Of a stretch of 64,000 nt of DNA, positions 1-8,424 are shown piece after piece (within the stretch, counting starts at the first letter, position 1; each line of letters opens with the position of its first letter). The DNA comes from an uncultured Candidatus Pelagibacter sp. (GTDB lineage: Bacteria > Pseudomonadota > Alphaproteobacteria > Pelagibacterales > Pelagibacteraceae), in assembly GCA_905616455.1 (NCBI GenBank), contig CAJQSW010000005.1, positions 1 to 64,000 of the forward strand, given 5' to 3'. The notes below the pieces were generated by a model that did no database searches, was not told the origin of the DNA, and worked only from the letters and a program-made list of their open reading frames with translations. The position numbers were made by a program, and so were the translations under genes.

Positions 1-398
1 CATCCCAGGGCAAATGAAAATTTAATTGCTTCACTCAGTAGGTAGGCACCTAATTTTTTCCCAAAATATTCTTCTAGAATGCCAAAATAAGCAATTTCTG
101 CCACTTTTATATTTTTATTAAATAATAGCTCAAAATAGCCTGCAATTTCATCTTTATTTTTAAGGATATAAGTAAAAAGTTTTTCATCTGAAATATATTT
201 GGTCCAATCTAAGTCTGTCCAAACAAGTCTGTCAATCCAATGACAATTTTTACCAATATTTTTATAAAAAAATTTATTTAATTGAAAGTCTTTTGGATTA
301 GCTAATTCTACAGAATATTCCCCAGATGGTTTTTTTACTTCTTTAAAATCTTTAAAAGACTTTAGTTCTAGGTAATTTCTAAAAATTTTTTCTTTCAC
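1..398 (-). CDS. GNAT-family N-acetyltransferase, 3' part missing (partial)
   Basis: About 132 codons are visible and the frame stays open to the left edge, so the C-terminus lies outside the window. The start is a GTG at 398-396, overlapping the TGA of the HIT gene by four bases (GTGA), which indicates translational coupling. The visible product has an N-terminal lysine/phenylalanine-rich stretch, then a GYFEL strand and an EIAYFGIL strand followed by EYFGKKLGAYLL. That pattern resembles the acetyl-CoA-binding core of GNAT enzymes, in which a beta strand is followed by a glycine-containing turn and a helix. The substrate cannot be inferred. It is the last visible gene of the his-HIT run. Confidence 0.6.
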   Translation of the reverse strand, partial: MKEKIFRNYLELKSFKDFKEVKKPSGEYSVELANPKDFQLNKFFYKNIGKNCHWIDRLVWTDLDWTKYISDEKLFTYILKNKDEIAGYFELLFNKNIKVAEIAYFGILEEYFGKKLGAYLLSEAIKFSFALG

Positions 399-760
399 TC
401 AACCATTTTTCCAATTTTTTCTCCTCCAAATAAATGGAAATGCAGATGTGGGACTTCTTGACCTCCATGATCATCTAAATTGGTAAGAGCTCTATAGCCT
501 TTTCCATTATCAGTTGATATTCCTAATATCTTTGAAACTTCTGTAATTGCTTTACACAATGCAACTATCTCTTGATCTGAAGCTTTATTATTAAAATCAT
601 CAAGATTAATATATTCACCTTTGGGTATTACTAATGCATGAATTTTTTTTTGAGGATTGATATCATGGAAAGAAAGAATATGATCATTTTCAAATATCTT
701 TTTGCATGGAATTTCTTCTCTCAAAATTTTTGCAAAAATATTATTTTTATCGTAACTCAT
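395..760 (-). CDS. hinT: HIT-family nucleotide-binding protein (HinT-like)
   Basis: This 121-residue protein has the HIT signature HLHFHLFGG near residues 105-113, the histidine triad that hydrolyses purine nucleoside phosphoramidates and related adenylates. The N-terminal FAKILREEIPCKKIFEND and the HALVIPK motif are typical of the HinT/PKCI branch. Length matches the family. Its ATG overlaps the hisE stop by one base (TAATG), and its stop overlaps the next gene, so it sits inside the his transcription unit. Any role in histidine metabolism is inference from position. Confidence in the family is high; the physiological substrate is unknown. Confidence 0.9.
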   Translation of the reverse strand: MSYDKNNIFAKILREEIPCKKIFENDHILSFHDINPQKKIHALVIPKGEYINLDDFNNKASDQEIVALCKAITEVSKILGISTDNGKGYRALTNLDDHGGQEVPHLHFHLFGGEKIGKMVE

Positions 761-1065
761 TATCTATTGTTTTTTTCTTCAATACCTGACTGCTTTTTTC
801 TATTCTCTAATTCTTTCAAAACATCTTCGAACTTGATATCTGCTACCTCTAGTGTAACCAGTAAATGATAAATTGTATCTGCAGCCTCATGTACTATGTT
901 TGATTTATTGTTTAATGCCTCTTTAAGTTCACTAAATTCCTCTTCCATCTTTCCTATACATTTAGACAGTCCTCCAGACAGCAAAGATGAAGTATAAGAC
1001 TTATCTTCATTTTTATTTTTCCTGTCTCTGATTGTGTTTACTAAATTTAATAGGTTTTCCGACAT
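760..1065 (-). CDS. hisE: Phosphoribosyl-ATP pyrophosphatase
   Basis: HisE hydrolyses phosphoribosyl-ATP to phosphoribosyl-AMP, the second step of histidine synthesis. The 101-residue product carries the all-alpha MazG-like metal-binding pattern: EEEFSELKEAL around residues 40-50, followed by EAADTIYHLLV around 61-71. The cyclohydrolase HisI is not fused and is not present in this window, as in other alphaproteobacteria where hisE and hisI are separate genes. It lies three bases or fewer from hisF and overlaps the HIT gene by one base, so co-transcription is very likely. Confidence 0.93.
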   Translation of the reverse strand: MSENLLNLVNTIRDRKNKNEDKSYTSSLLSGGLSKCIGKMEEEFSELKEALNNKSNIVHEAADTIYHLLVTLEVADIKFEDVLKELENRKKQSGIEEKNNR

Positions 1066-1067
1066 AT

Positions 1068-1823
1068 CTAAATCCTAACTGGAATTCCTTTTGAATTCAA
1101 ATATTGTTTAGCTTCTTTAATTGTATGTTTTCCATAATGGAAAATTGAGGCTGCAAGAACTGCACTGGCATTTCCTAATTTTATACCATCTACTAGATGA
1201 TCTAAGTTACCTACTCCACCTGAAGCAATCGTAGGTATATTAACTATCGAAGATATCTTAAACATTAAATCATTATCATAACCAATTTGAGTGCCGTCTC
1301 TATCCATTGATGTAACTAATAATTCCCCTGCTCCACTATTTTCCATTTTTTTTGCAAACTCTATTGCGTCTATGCCCACATTATTTCTTCCTCCATGAGT
1401 AAAAACCTCCCATTTATTGCCATTTTTTTTAGCATCTATTGCAACAACAATGCACTGTGAGCCAAATTTTTTTGAACTTTCAATTATCATTTCAGGATTT
1501 TGTACTGCAGCAGTATTGATTGAGACTTTATCTGCTCCACAATTTAATAATTTATTAATATCATCAACTCCTCTAACTCCTCCTCCAACTGTTAATGGTA
1601 CAAAACATTGCTTAGATGTTCTTTCAACCACATCATAAATTGTATCTCTATTTTCATTTGATGCGGTAATGTCTAAAAAACAAATTTCATCTGCACCACC
1701 ATCGCTATAAATTTTAGCTTGCTCAACTGGATCACCAGCATCTTTTAAATCTACAAAGTTCATTCCCTTAACAACTCTGCCATTTTTAACATCAAGACAT
1801 GGGATAATTCTATTTTTAAGCAT
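1068..1823 (-). CDS. hisF: Imidazole glycerol phosphate synthase, cyclase subunit
   Basis: HisF is the TIM-barrel subunit that joins PRFAR with ammonia from HisH to give imidazole glycerol phosphate and AICAR. The start [16 protein letters not shown] contains the catalytic Asp of CLDV near residue 11. The second Asp lies in [13 protein letters not shown] near residue 175. Phosphate-binding VGGGVR and ASGGVG motifs occur at the expected half-barrel positions. Length is 251 residues, normal for the family. The hisF start overlaps the end of hisA by eight bases, and the order is hisB-H-A-F-E. Confidence 0.97.
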   Translation of the reverse strand: MLKNRIIPCLDVKNGRVVKGMNFVDLKDAGDPVEQAKIYSDGGADEICFLDITASNENRDTIYDVVERTSKQCFVPLTVGGGVRGVDDINKLLNCGADKVSINTAAVQNPEMIIESSKKFGSQCIVVAIDAKKNGNKWEVFTHGGRNNVGIDAIEFAKKMENSGAGELLVTSMDRDGTQIGYDNDLMFKISSIVNIPTIASGGVGNLDHLVDGIKLGNASAVLAASIFHYGKHTIKEAKQYLNSKGIPVRI

Positions 1824-2535
1824 CTAGTTCTCTCACTAATTCATCTAATTTAATATCACCATCATATATGGCTTTACCAACTATTATTCCTTCAATATTT
1901 TTTAAACCTTTTGCTTTTTTAATATCATTAATCGAAGACACACCTCCTGAAATAATTACCGGGCAATTAGATACGTTTGCAACATTGATTGTTTCTTCAA
2001 AATTAGGACTTTGTTTAGTGCCATCTCTATTTATGTCTGTATAAATTAATCTGCTAACACCATAATCATTTACTTCTTTTAAAAAATCTAAAATCAATTG
2101 ATTGGAGTTTTCCTTCCATCCTGAAACTGACAAGTATCCATCTTTAGCATCTAGACCTAGGGCAATTTTATTTGGAAACTTTTGACATGCGTCTTTTAAA
2201 AAATTTTTATCTTTTATGGCTGCGCTTCCTAAAATAACTTTTTCAACTCCTGCATCTATATATTTTTGAATACTATCAATGGTTCTAACACCTCCACCTA
2301 CTTCAATTTTTAAATCAAATTTATGAAGTATTTGTTTAATAATATCCAGATTAACAGTCTCTCCAGTTAGGGCACCGTCTAGATCAACAATGTGTAAATT
2401 TTTAAAACCATGATCTTTGTATTTACCAGCTTGATCAATCGGTGACATTTCATATTCAGTTTTATTATTAAAGTCTCCTTTAATTAATCTTACACATTTC
2501 TTGTCTTTAATATCTATAGCTGGAAATATTTTCAT
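1816..2535 (-). CDS. hisA: ProFAR isomerase (phosphoribosylformimino-AICAR-phosphate isomerase)
   Basis: HisA performs the Amadori rearrangement of ProFAR to PRFAR, the substrate of HisF/HisH. The 239-residue product is a (beta-alpha)8 barrel related to His[16 protein letters not shown] holds the catalytic Asp near residue 8, YTDINRDGT holds the second Asp near residue 168, and VGGGVR and ISGGVS are the phosphate-binding loops. It lies three bases from hisH and overlaps hisF by eight bases, so the four central his genes read as one coupled unit. Confidence 0.97.
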   Translation of the reverse strand: MKIFPAIDIKDKKCVRLIKGDFNNKTEYEMSPIDQAGKYKDHGFKNLHIVDLDGALTGETVNLDIIKQILHKFDLKIEVGGGVRTIDSIQKYIDAGVEKVILGSAAIKDKNFLKDACQKFPNKIALGLDAKDGYLSVSGWKENSNQLILDFLKEVNDYGVSRLIYTDINRDGTKQSPNFEETINVANVSNCPVIISGGVSSINDIKKAKGLKNIEGIIVGKAIYDGDIKLDELVRELDA

Positions 2536-2537
2536 AT

Positions 2538-3164
2538 TTATAAGTTTAAAAAATTTTCTATAATTTTAAGTCCAATTTTATCACTTTTTTCAGGGTGGAA
2601 TTGGGTTCCAAAGATATTTTCTTTTTCAACAGAACAAACAATATTTGATGAATAATCTGTTGTTGCAGTAATTACACTTTTATCTTCTGGAATAAATTCA
2701 TAACTATGTACAAAATACATGTGCGATTTATCTTCTATATCTTTAAAAATTTTACTTTCTTTAATAATATTAATTTCATTCCAGCCAATGTGTGGAAGTT
2801 TGAATTTATTATTTTGATTATCAATCTTTGATACTTTTCCTGAAATCCAACCAAGTCCTTTTGTTTCAGTTTCTTCATAACCAATATCTGCGAACATCTG
2901 TAAACCAACACAAATTCCAAGAAGAGGTTTTTTATCGTTAATTGCAAATTCGTTTAAAGCTTCAACTAATCCATTTATACCTTTTAGTGCATCAATACAG
3001 CTCTTAAACGATCCTTGTCCCGGCAATACCACCTTGTCGCTTGATTTAATCTTATTTAAATCTAAAGTTACTTCAATATTAACTTTGTCTTTAGCAACTT
3101 TTTTAAAGGAATTTATTACAGAGCTGATGTTTCCTGAGTTATAATCAACAATTGTGACATTCAT
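2538..3164 (-). CDS. hisH: Imidazole glycerol phosphate synthase, glutaminase subunit
   Basis: HisH is the class I glutamine amidotransferase that feeds ammonia to HisF. The nucleophile Cys lies in LGICVGLQMF near residue 86, and the His/Glu pair of the triad lies in FGTQFHPEKS near residues 190-194. The N-terminal VDYNSGNISSV and LPGQGSF (oxyanion region) are typical. Length is 208 residues, as expected. It starts six bases after the end of hisB and ends three bases before hisA. Confidence 0.96.
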   Translation of the reverse strand: MNVTIVDYNSGNISSVINSFKKVAKDKVNIEVTLDLNKIKSSDKVVLPGQGSFKSCIDALKGINGLVEALNEFAINDKKPLLGICVGLQMFADIGYEETETKGLGWISGKVSKIDNQNNKFKLPHIGWNEINIIKESKIFKDIEDKSHMYFVHSYEFIPEDKSVITATTDYSSNIVCSVEKENIFGTQFHPEKSDKIGLKIIENFLNL

Positions 3165-3169
3165 TAAAC

Positions 3170-3760
3170 TTATAATGAGCCTTTAGTTGATGGAATGCTC
3201 TTCTTATTTCTAGGGTCTATTTCTAAAGCTGTTCTTAATGATCTTGCTAAAGCTTTAAAACAAGACTCAATTATATGGTGACTGTTATCTCCATAAATAT
3301 TTTCCATGTGTAGGGTTATTCCTGCTGATTGAGAAAATGCCTGAAACCATTCTTTAAAAAGCTCTGTGTCCATCTCTCCTAGTCTTTCTACTTTTAATTT
3401 AACTTTCCATATTAAATAAGGTCTGTTTGAAACATCGATTGCAACTCTTGTTAATGTTTCATCCATTGGAATCATTGCATGAGCATACCTTCTAATTCCT
3501 GCAAAGTTTTTTAGGGCCTTCTTTAAAGCTTCACCTATTGCTATTCCGGTATCTTCTGTTGTGTGGTGAAGATCTATATGAGTGTCACCTTTTGCTTTAA
3601 CTTTTAAATCAATCAGTGAATGCTTTGATAATTGTTCAAGCATGTGATCTAAAAAACCTATTCCAGTATCAATTTTATATTGACCTTTGCCGTCAATATT
3701 AACTTCAACACTAATGCTTGTTTCTTTTGTTTTTCTGGAAACTTTTCCTATTCTGCTCAT
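3170..3760 (-). CDS. hisB: Imidazoleglycerol-phosphate dehydratase
   Basis: HisB dehydrates imidazole glycerol phosphate to imidazole acetol phosphate. The monofunctional 196-residue form lacks the histidinol-phosphatase domain fused in enterobacteria. Metal-binding motifs are visible: [15 protein letters not shown] near residues 65-79 and [17 protein letters not shown] near 158-174. It is the first gene of the his run. Its start faces hslV across a 91-bp divergent spacer (3761-3851), which must hold both promoters. Confidence 0.97.
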   Translation of the reverse strand: MSRIGKVSRKTKETSISVEVNIDGKGQYKIDTGIGFLDHMLEQLSKHSLIDLKVKAKGDTHIDLHHTTEDTGIAIGEALKKALKNFAGIRRYAHAMIPMDETLTRVAIDVSNRPYLIWKVKLKVERLGEMDTELFKEWFQAFSQSAGITLHMENIYGDNSHHIIESCFKALARSLRTALEIDPRNKKSIPSTKGSL

Positions 3761-3816
3761 AATATATAATATGTATATAGGGATTAATTAACTATATCAA
3801 TATTTGCAATCTACTA

Positions 3817-3844
3817 CTTGAAGAATTAAAATTAATATCCATTT
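3817..3844 (+). promoter_or_regulatory. Possible heat-shock (RpoH) promoter of hslVU
   Basis: CTTG at 3817-3820 is followed after 17 bases by TCCATTT at 3838-3844. The alphaproteobacterial RpoH pattern is CTTG-N17/18-CyTATnT; the -35 element fits fully and the -10 only partly (about five of seven positions). The hslV ATG is at 3852, only seven bases beyond the -10 element, so a transcript from here would be almost leaderless. hslVU belongs to the RpoH regulon in many proteobacteria, which is the main reason for the call. Confidence 0.4.
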
Positions 3845-3851
3845 ATAATCT

Positions 3852-4367
3852 ATGACTACAATAGTGCTTATTAGAAAAAACAATGAAGTGGTGGTTGCGG
3901 GAGACGGCCAGGTTAGTATGGGCAATACTGTTATTAAAAGCACAGCTGCAAAAGTTAGAAAAATTGAAAAAAGAAATGTAATCGCAGGCTTTGCGGGGTC
4001 AACTGCAGATGCATTAACTTTATTTGAAAGACTGGAAGCAAAACTTGAAAAGCATGCTGGAAATCTTCCTAGAGCAGCTGTCGAGTTAGCAAAAGATTGG
4101 CGAACTGATAAATATTTAAGAAGACTTGAAGCTTTAATGGCTATCGGTGATAAAGAAAATAGCTTTATAATTTCTGGAACTGGTGATGTTTTAGAGCCAG
4201 AAGGAAATGCTATTGGCATAGGCTCAGGTGGAAATTATGCTTTGGCTGCTGCTAAAGTTTTATTAGATACAGATTTAAGTGCTGAAGAAGTTGCAAGGAA
4301 AGCAATTCAAGTTGCATCTGAAATTTGTGTATTCACTAATAATAATATTAAAATTGAAAAAATTTAA
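3852..4367 (+). CDS. hslV: HslV, peptidase subunit of the HslVU (ClpQY) protease
   Basis: HslV is the proteasome-like threonine peptidase that forms a double hexamer capped by HslU. The product begins MTTI; the Thr exposed after Met removal is the nucleophile. [15 protein letters not shown] (residues 13-27) and [12 protein letters not shown] are the family signature. Length is 171 residues, as in E. coli. No Shine-Dalgarno sequence precedes the ATG, which fits a leaderless or very short leader. The stop overlaps the hslU start by one base (TAATG). The pair lies close to the origin, as in other alphaproteobacteria. Confidence 0.97.
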   Translation: MTTIVLIRKNNEVVVAGDGQVSMGNTVIKSTAAKVRKIEKRNVIAGFAGSTADALTLFERLEAKLEKHAGNLPRAAVELAKDWRTDKYLRRLEALMAIGDKENSFIISGTGDVLEPEGNAIGIGSGGNYALAAAKVLLDTDLSAEEVARKAIQVASEICVFTNNNIKIEKI

Positions 4368-5734
4368 TGGAAGATACAAACGTTACGCCTTTTCCAAAAG
4401 AAAAAACTGAAAAGAAAGATAACTCTTTGGTTAGTTCTTTATCTCCTAGAGAAATAGTTTCCGAATTAGATAGATACGTTGTTGGACAAAATAAAGCTAA
4501 AAAAGCAGTTGCTATTGCCTTAAGAAATAGATGGAGAAGACAGGCTTTAAAAGGCGAAATGAAAAATGAAGTTTTGCCTAAAAATATTTTAATGATTGGG
4601 CCAACTGGGGTTGGTAAAACAGAAATTTCTAGAAGACTATCAAAATTAGCAGAGGCTCCTTTTGTAAAGGTGGAGGCTACAAGGTTTACTGAAGTTGGTT
4701 ATGTTGGAAGAGATGTAGAACAAATTATAAGGGATCTACTTGAAATTGCGATTGCAATGGAAAAAGTAAAGAAAAGAAAAGAAGTTAATGCAAAAGCTCA
4801 AAAATTAGCAGAAGAAAAAGTTTTAGATGCAGTTGTTGGAAATAAAGCAAGTCTTGCTACAAGAGAAAGTTTCAGAAAAAGATTGAGAGATGGTGATTTA
4901 GATGACAATGAAATCGAAATAGCAATAAATGACAGTGGCTCTCAAGCTTCCTTTGAAATTCCTGGTATGCCTGGAGCTAATATTGGGATGATAAATATTG
5001 GTGAAATGATTGGAAAATCTGTTGGAAATAAACAGAAGAAAAAGAAGATGACTGTCAAAGAATCTCATGAAATCTTAATTAATGATGAGGCTGATAAGTT
5101 AATAGAAGAGGACAAAATTATAAAATCAGCAAAAGATTCCACAGAAAATAATGGAATAGTTTTTTTGGATGAAATAGATAAAATTTCAGGCAGAACAGAT
5201 AGGTCAGGTGGAGATGTATCTAGAGAAGGGGTGCAAAGAGATCTGCTACCTTTAATTGAAGGAACAACTGTGAGCACAAAATATGGTACGATTAAAACTG
5301 ATCATATTTTGTTTATTGCATCAGGAGCATTCCAGCTTGCAAAACCTTCGGACTTACTCCCTGAGCTACAAGGTAGACTTCCAATAAGAGTTGAACTTGA
5401 AGCTTTAACTAGTAATGACTTTAAAAGAATTCTTAAAGAGCCAGATTATAGTTTAATCAAACAGTATGTGGCTCTTTTAAAGACTGAAAATGTAGAATTA
5501 GAATTTTCTGAAGATGGAATTGACGCTATTGCTAATATGGCTTCAGAAGTTAATGCTACTGTAGAAAATATTGGTGCAAGAAGATTGCATACTATCATTG
5601 AAAGAATTTTAGATGATATTAGTTTTACAGCCACAGATAGAGCTGGTGAAAAAATTGTAATCAATTCTGAATACGTTAAAGAAAATTTAGATGAACTTGT
5701 TAAGGATACGGATTTATCTAAATTTATTCTCTAG
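4367..5734 (+). CDS. hslU: HslU, ATPase/unfoldase subunit of the HslVU protease
   Basis: HslU is the AAA+ unfoldase that feeds substrates to HslV. Walker A GPTGVGKT is at residues 78-85 and Walker B VFLDEIDK near 265. The intermediate (I) domain lies between them, rich in Lys/Glu with the GMPGANIGM stretch. The C-terminus ends in SKFIL, the tail that inserts between HslV subunits. There is an N-terminal extension of about 20 residues before the conserved [11 protein letters not shown], giving 455 residues against 443 in E. coli. It is translationally coupled to hslV, and only four bases separate its end from the convergent Smr gene. Confidence 0.97.
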   Translation: MEDTNVTPFPKEKTEKKDNSLVSSLSPREIVSELDRYVVGQNKAKKAVAIALRNRWRRQALKGEMKNEVLPKNILMIGPTGVGKTEISRRLSKLAEAPFVKVEATRFTEVGYVGRDVEQIIRDLLEIAIAMEKVKKRKEVNAKAQKLAEEKVLDAVVGNKASLATRESFRKRLRDGDLDDNEIEIAINDSGSQASFEIPGMPGANIGMINIGEMIGKSVGNKQKKKKMTVKESHEILINDEADKLIEEDKIIKSAKDSTENNGIVFLDEIDKISGRTDRSGGDVSREGVQRDLLPLIEGTTVSTKYGTIKTDHILFIASGAFQLAKPSDLLPELQGRLPIRVELEALTSNDFKRILKEPDYSLIKQYVALLKTENVELEFSEDGIDAIANMASEVNATVENIGARRLHTIIERILDDISFTATDRAGEKIVINSEYVKENLDELVKDTDLSKFIL

Positions 5735-5738
5735 TAAA

Positions 5739-6272
5739 TTATTTTATTTTAAATTTATTTTTAAGGTAAATATAGAAAGCACCACTTCCACCATCTTCTA
5801 TTTTTGCATCTGCAGTTTCTATAATCATTTTCATTAAGTTTGTATTCGATTCTACAAATTCTGGGACAGAATACTTTAGTATACTTAAATCTTTTGAAAG
5901 GTAGGGATTTTCAGTATTTTTAGATCTTAAGCCTTTACCTGTAATGACTATTATTTTAGTGATACTTTCATCAAAACATCTTTTAATAAACTGCTCTACA
6001 GCTTTGTTTGCTTCTTCAATCGTGTAGCCATGGAGGTCTATCTTCTTTATTTTTTCATGCCTTATGTTTTTTTTATTAACAAAATCTTTATTTGGAATTC
6101 TTTCTTTATTTTTTATAAAATTTTCCCAATCTTCTTTGTCTTTTTTTAAAATTTCTATAGTTTTTTCACCACCCATATTTTTTTTTACAAAATTTTTACT
6201 GGTAGATTTTTTTTTATTTTTTAGGAAGTTTTCCCAGTCTTCTTTGTCTTTATCTGAAATTTTCTTAATCAA
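5739..6272 (-). CDS. Smr-domain (MutS2-like) protein with duplicated N-terminal segment
   Basis: The C-terminal half is an Smr domain: IDLHGYTIEEANKAV near residues 78-92, followed by KIIVITGKGLRS near 112-123, a nucleic-acid-binding and sometimes endonuclease fold. The N-terminal 80 residues are a tandem duplication: DKEDWENF occurs at 9-16 and again at 45-52, with matching KNK and FV residues at a 36-residue period. The start is a TTG directly after the TAA of the Tim44-like gene; no ATG occurs before codon 33. In other alphaproteobacteria the string is tim44-mltA-smr-hslVU; mltA is absent here. Cellular role is not established. Confidence 0.85.
   Translation of the reverse strand: MIKKISDKDKEDWENFLKNKKKSTSKNFVKKNMGGEKTIEILKKDKEDWENFIKNKERIPNKDFVNKKNIRHEKIKKIDLHGYTIEEANKAVEQFIKRCFDESITKIIVITGKGLRSKNTENPYLSKDLSILKYSVPEFVESNTNLMKMIIETADAKIEDGGSGAFYIYLKNKFKIK
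6039..6254 (-). repeat. 108-bp tandem duplication inside the Smr gene
   Basis: Codons 7-42 and 43-78 of the Smr gene are two diverged copies of a 36-codon unit. The plus-strand sequences TTCCCAATCTTCTTTGTCTT (from 6123) and TTCCCAGTCTTCTTTGTCTT (from 6231) differ at one base and are exactly 108 bases apart. The downstream parts have diverged more at the DNA level but keep the KxFV and EK positions. Confidence 0.8.
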
Positions 6273-6872
6273 TTATGTAATAGTATCAATTAATAGCCAG
6301 TTGGGATTCACAGATTTTATATCTTTTGAAAAAACCCATGTATCATAAACTGTTTTAATTTTTTCAGCATCTCCTGAAATTATTTTTTTATCTTTATCTT
6401 TTATACAAGTTATAATTTCACTAACAAAATCTACTGTAACTTCTAAGTTTTCCTCTTTTTTTTTATGGTTCTTAACCGAAGCTGACTTAATTCCTATAAA
6501 GGTTATCTCAGCAAAATGACCTTTATTCTCTCTATCTAAAAGGGCTTCTTTGAATTGATCATGAGTATTTTTACTCAAAAGAGGTTTGCTAGCTATTAAC
6601 TTATTATCACTATCACTAAAATCGGTAATAATTGTTTCATAAGCAATTCTTGCTCCTTTCAAAAAGTCTTTTTGCGCCTCTTCATCAAAGTTTTCATTGA
6701 TTGGTTTTGGGTTTTGGTTAGTTTTTATTTTTTGAAATTCTTTTTCAAATTGTGTTGATATTTTTCCTTCGAAACCAGTTTTTTTACCTAGTATTCCTCG
6801 TAGACGAAGAAAAATAAAACCTGCGATCATCGCCAAAAGAATAATGTCTATATATTCAAAACTGTAACTCAT
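6273..6872 (-). CDS. Tim44-like domain membrane-associated protein
   Basis: The 199-residue product starts with one hydrophobic segment (about residues 8-22, IDIILLAMIAGFIFLRL), then a basic/linker region, then a C-terminal region of the Tim44-like type (roughly residues 65-199: KDFLKGARIAYETII, GHFAEITFIG, VDFVSEI, VYDTWVFSKD, NPNWLLID). Bacterial Tim44-like proteins share the cone-shaped fold of mitochondrial Tim44 and the MRPL45 family; their function is unclear. Position next to fxsA/secB and Smr is conserved in alphaproteobacteria. It is likely co-transcribed with the Smr gene, whose start directly follows its stop. Confidence 0.85.
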   Translation of the reverse strand: MSYSFEYIDIILLAMIAGFIFLRLRGILGKKTGFEGKISTQFEKEFQKIKTNQNPKPINENFDEEAQKDFLKGARIAYETIITDFSDSDNKLIASKPLLSKNTHDQFKEALLDRENKGHFAEITFIGIKSASVKNHKKKEENLEVTVDFVSEIITCIKDKDKKIISGDAEKIKTVYDTWVFSKDIKSVNPNWLLIDTIT

Positions 6873-6893
6873 AAATTAACAATATTTACTATG

Positions 6894-6922
6894 TTGATTA
6901 ATTACAACTAGCAATTTAGAAT
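6894..6922 (+). promoter_or_regulatory. Putative promoter of fxsA-secB
   Basis: TTGATT (6894-6899), a 17-base spacer and TAGAAT (6917-6922) resemble a sigma-70-type promoter (4/6 and 5/6 matches). The fxsA ATG is at 6931, only eight bases after the -10 element, so transcripts would have little or no leader. In such AT-rich DNA chance matches are common, so confidence is moderate. Confidence 0.4.
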
Positions 6923-6930
6923 AAAGACAA

Positions 6931-7353
6931 ATGAACACATTTTTATTATTAATTATTAGTATCCCCATTATTGAAATCTATCTATTTATCAAAATGGGAT
7001 CTCAGATTGGTGCCTTTAATACTATTTTGCTTATTTTTGTTACGGCTTTTTTTGGAGTTATCTATGCAAGGTATGAGGGTTTTAATACTTTAAGGGCTGG
7101 AATGTCTCAAATTGTTAAAAATGAACTTCCTGTTTATGAGATTATTTCAGGCGCCGCATTAGCTTTTGCAGCATTACTTTTAATTTTACCAGGATTTGCA
7201 ACTGACTTTTTAGGATTATTAATTATTTTTCCACCCACAAGAAAATTGATTTTTAAAAAAGTTTCAACTAAACACAAGACACATAATAAAAAACAAGATT
7301 TTATTAACGGTGAGTTTGAGGATATAGAAGACGAAAATGATAGAAAACTTTAA
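6931..7353 (+). CDS. fxsA: FxsA-family membrane protein
   Basis: FxsA-family cytoplasmic membrane protein of 140 residues. Hydrophobic segments lie at about 3-17, 27-45 and 70-100. The motifs IPIIEIYLFIKMGSQIG and FFGVIYARYEGF, then ALLLILPGFATDFLGLLIIFPPTRKLI, are characteristic. The C-terminal tail is polar and charged. In E. coli FxsA overproduction relieves F-plasmid exclusion of phage T7, which does not explain its wide conservation. The 3' end overlaps secB by 17 bases, a coupling that matches the conserved secB-fxsA neighbourhood in alphaproteobacteria. Confidence 0.93.
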   Translation: MNTFLLLIISIPIIEIYLFIKMGSQIGAFNTILLIFVTAFFGVIYARYEGFNTLRAGMSQIVKNELPVYEIISGAALAFAALLLILPGFATDFLGLLIIFPPTRKLIFKKVSTKHKTHNKKQDFINGEFEDIEDENDRKL

Positions 7354-7759
7354 AATAATCAGTAGCTTTATTAAAGATATGTCGAGTGAAACTGCTGATG
7401 CTCAAACATTTATATTTGTAAAAGATAAAATATCGAAATATCGATTAAATATTGATATTAATTCAAAGGCAGTAAATAGTGGAATTATTGAAGTTAATAC
7501 AATACTAAAATTTTCTGACCTACCAGAAATTTTAAAAAAATCTCACTTTGAAATTACCTATACATCCATTGTTAAAATTGATGAAAAAGTTTCTGATAAA
7601 AAAGAAATGGAAAAAATTATTCTTTGTGATGTTCCAAACAAAATTTATCCAGATTTGGAAAGAATATTTTTAAATTTATTAACTGACTCTGGGTATCCTG
7701 GAATAAAATTTGAAAAGAAAATTGATTTTACAAAATTATATAAAGAAAGATCTAATTAA
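7337..7759 (+). CDS. secB: SecB, protein-export chaperone
   Basis: SecB is a tetrameric cytosolic chaperone that keeps preproteins unfolded and delivers them to SecA. This copy is 140 residues, slightly shorter than the usual 150-165, and divergent. The pattern of beta strands (ISKYRLNIDINSKAV, GIIEVNTILKF, FEITYTSIVKID) and the late LNLLTDSGYPGIKFEKKIDFTKLY, equivalent to the family's F-P-P-L-x-L-x-P-I-D-F-x-x-L-Y end, support the call together with the position beside fxsA and dnaQ. It overlaps the end of convergent dnaQ by eight bases. Confidence 0.85.
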   Translation: MIENFKIISSFIKDMSSETADAQTFIFVKDKISKYRLNIDINSKAVNSGIIEVNTILKFSDLPEILKKSHFEITYTSIVKIDEKVSDKKEMEKIILCDVPNKIYPDLERIFLNLLTDSGYPGIKFEKKIDFTKLYKERSN

Positions 7760-8423
7760 AAAAATTTTTCTTTAAACTACTTTTTAAATATTCTTTATGT
7801 AACTTAAGTTCTTCTTCGGAAGGTTTAATAATTTTTTTATAATACTGATTAATATCTTTTGTATTAGATGTCATTTTTTCACTTTCTTCATTTTTAAAAT
7901 TTAAAGTTGGTTCTTTTTGACCTAAAAGGTTTATGTATACTTTGGCCAATAAATCACAGTCAATAAGTGCGGTATGCTGGGTTCTTTTGGAGTTATCGAC
8001 CTGGTACCTCCTACATAATGCATCGAGACTTATTGGTGAGCCTGGAAATTTATCTCGCGCCAATGAAAGAGTGTCTATGACATTTTCGTTATTTAATTTT
8101 TTCTTGCCTAGTAATGCTAATTCATTATTTAAGTGGGATAGGTCAAATTCAGCATTATGAATTACTAATCTTTTATTTTCTATAAATTTTAAAAACTCAT
8201 CAACCACATCTGAAAATTTTTTTTGGGTGGATAAAAATTCATCTGAATAACCATGAACCTCAAATGCTTTTTCGGAAACTTTTCTTTCGGGGTTTAAATA
8301 ACAATGAAATTTGTTTTTTGTCGGTATGAGGTCTTCAAGTTCGATACATCCTATTTCGACAATTCTATGGCCATCCTTAACAAATAAACCTGTTGTTTCT
8401 GTGTCTAATATAACTTCTTTCAT
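7752..8423 (-). CDS. dnaQ: DNA polymerase III epsilon subunit (3'-5' proofreading exonuclease)
   Basis: The three DEDDh exonuclease motifs are clear. ExoI is VILDTETTGL with D7 and E9; ExoII is VIHNAEFDLSHL with Asp near residue 99; ExoIII is the His...Asp pair in TQHTALIDCDLLA near 157-162. Length is 223 residues. The C-terminal 40 residues are polar and would hold the alpha-subunit-binding segment. The gene order dnaQ-coaE-aroE-maf-ppsR leading away from the origin matches Caulobacter and other alphaproteobacteria. One base separates it from coaE. Confidence 0.95.
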   Translation of the reverse strand: MKEVILDTETTGLFVKDGHRIVEIGCIELEDLIPTKNKFHCYLNPERKVSEKAFEVHGYSDEFLSTQKKFSDVVDEFLKFIENKRLVIHNAEFDLSHLNNELALLGKKKLNNENVIDTLSLARDKFPGSPISLDALCRRYQVDNSKRTQHTALIDCDLLAKVYINLLGQKEPTLNFKNEESEKMTSNTKDINQYYKKIIKPSEEELKLHKEYLKSSLKKNFFN

Positions 8424-8424
8424 T

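Noticed and set aside
3797..4219. Open frame antisense to hslV
   Set aside because: hslV on the plus strand is unambiguous and the antisense product matches nothing recognisable.
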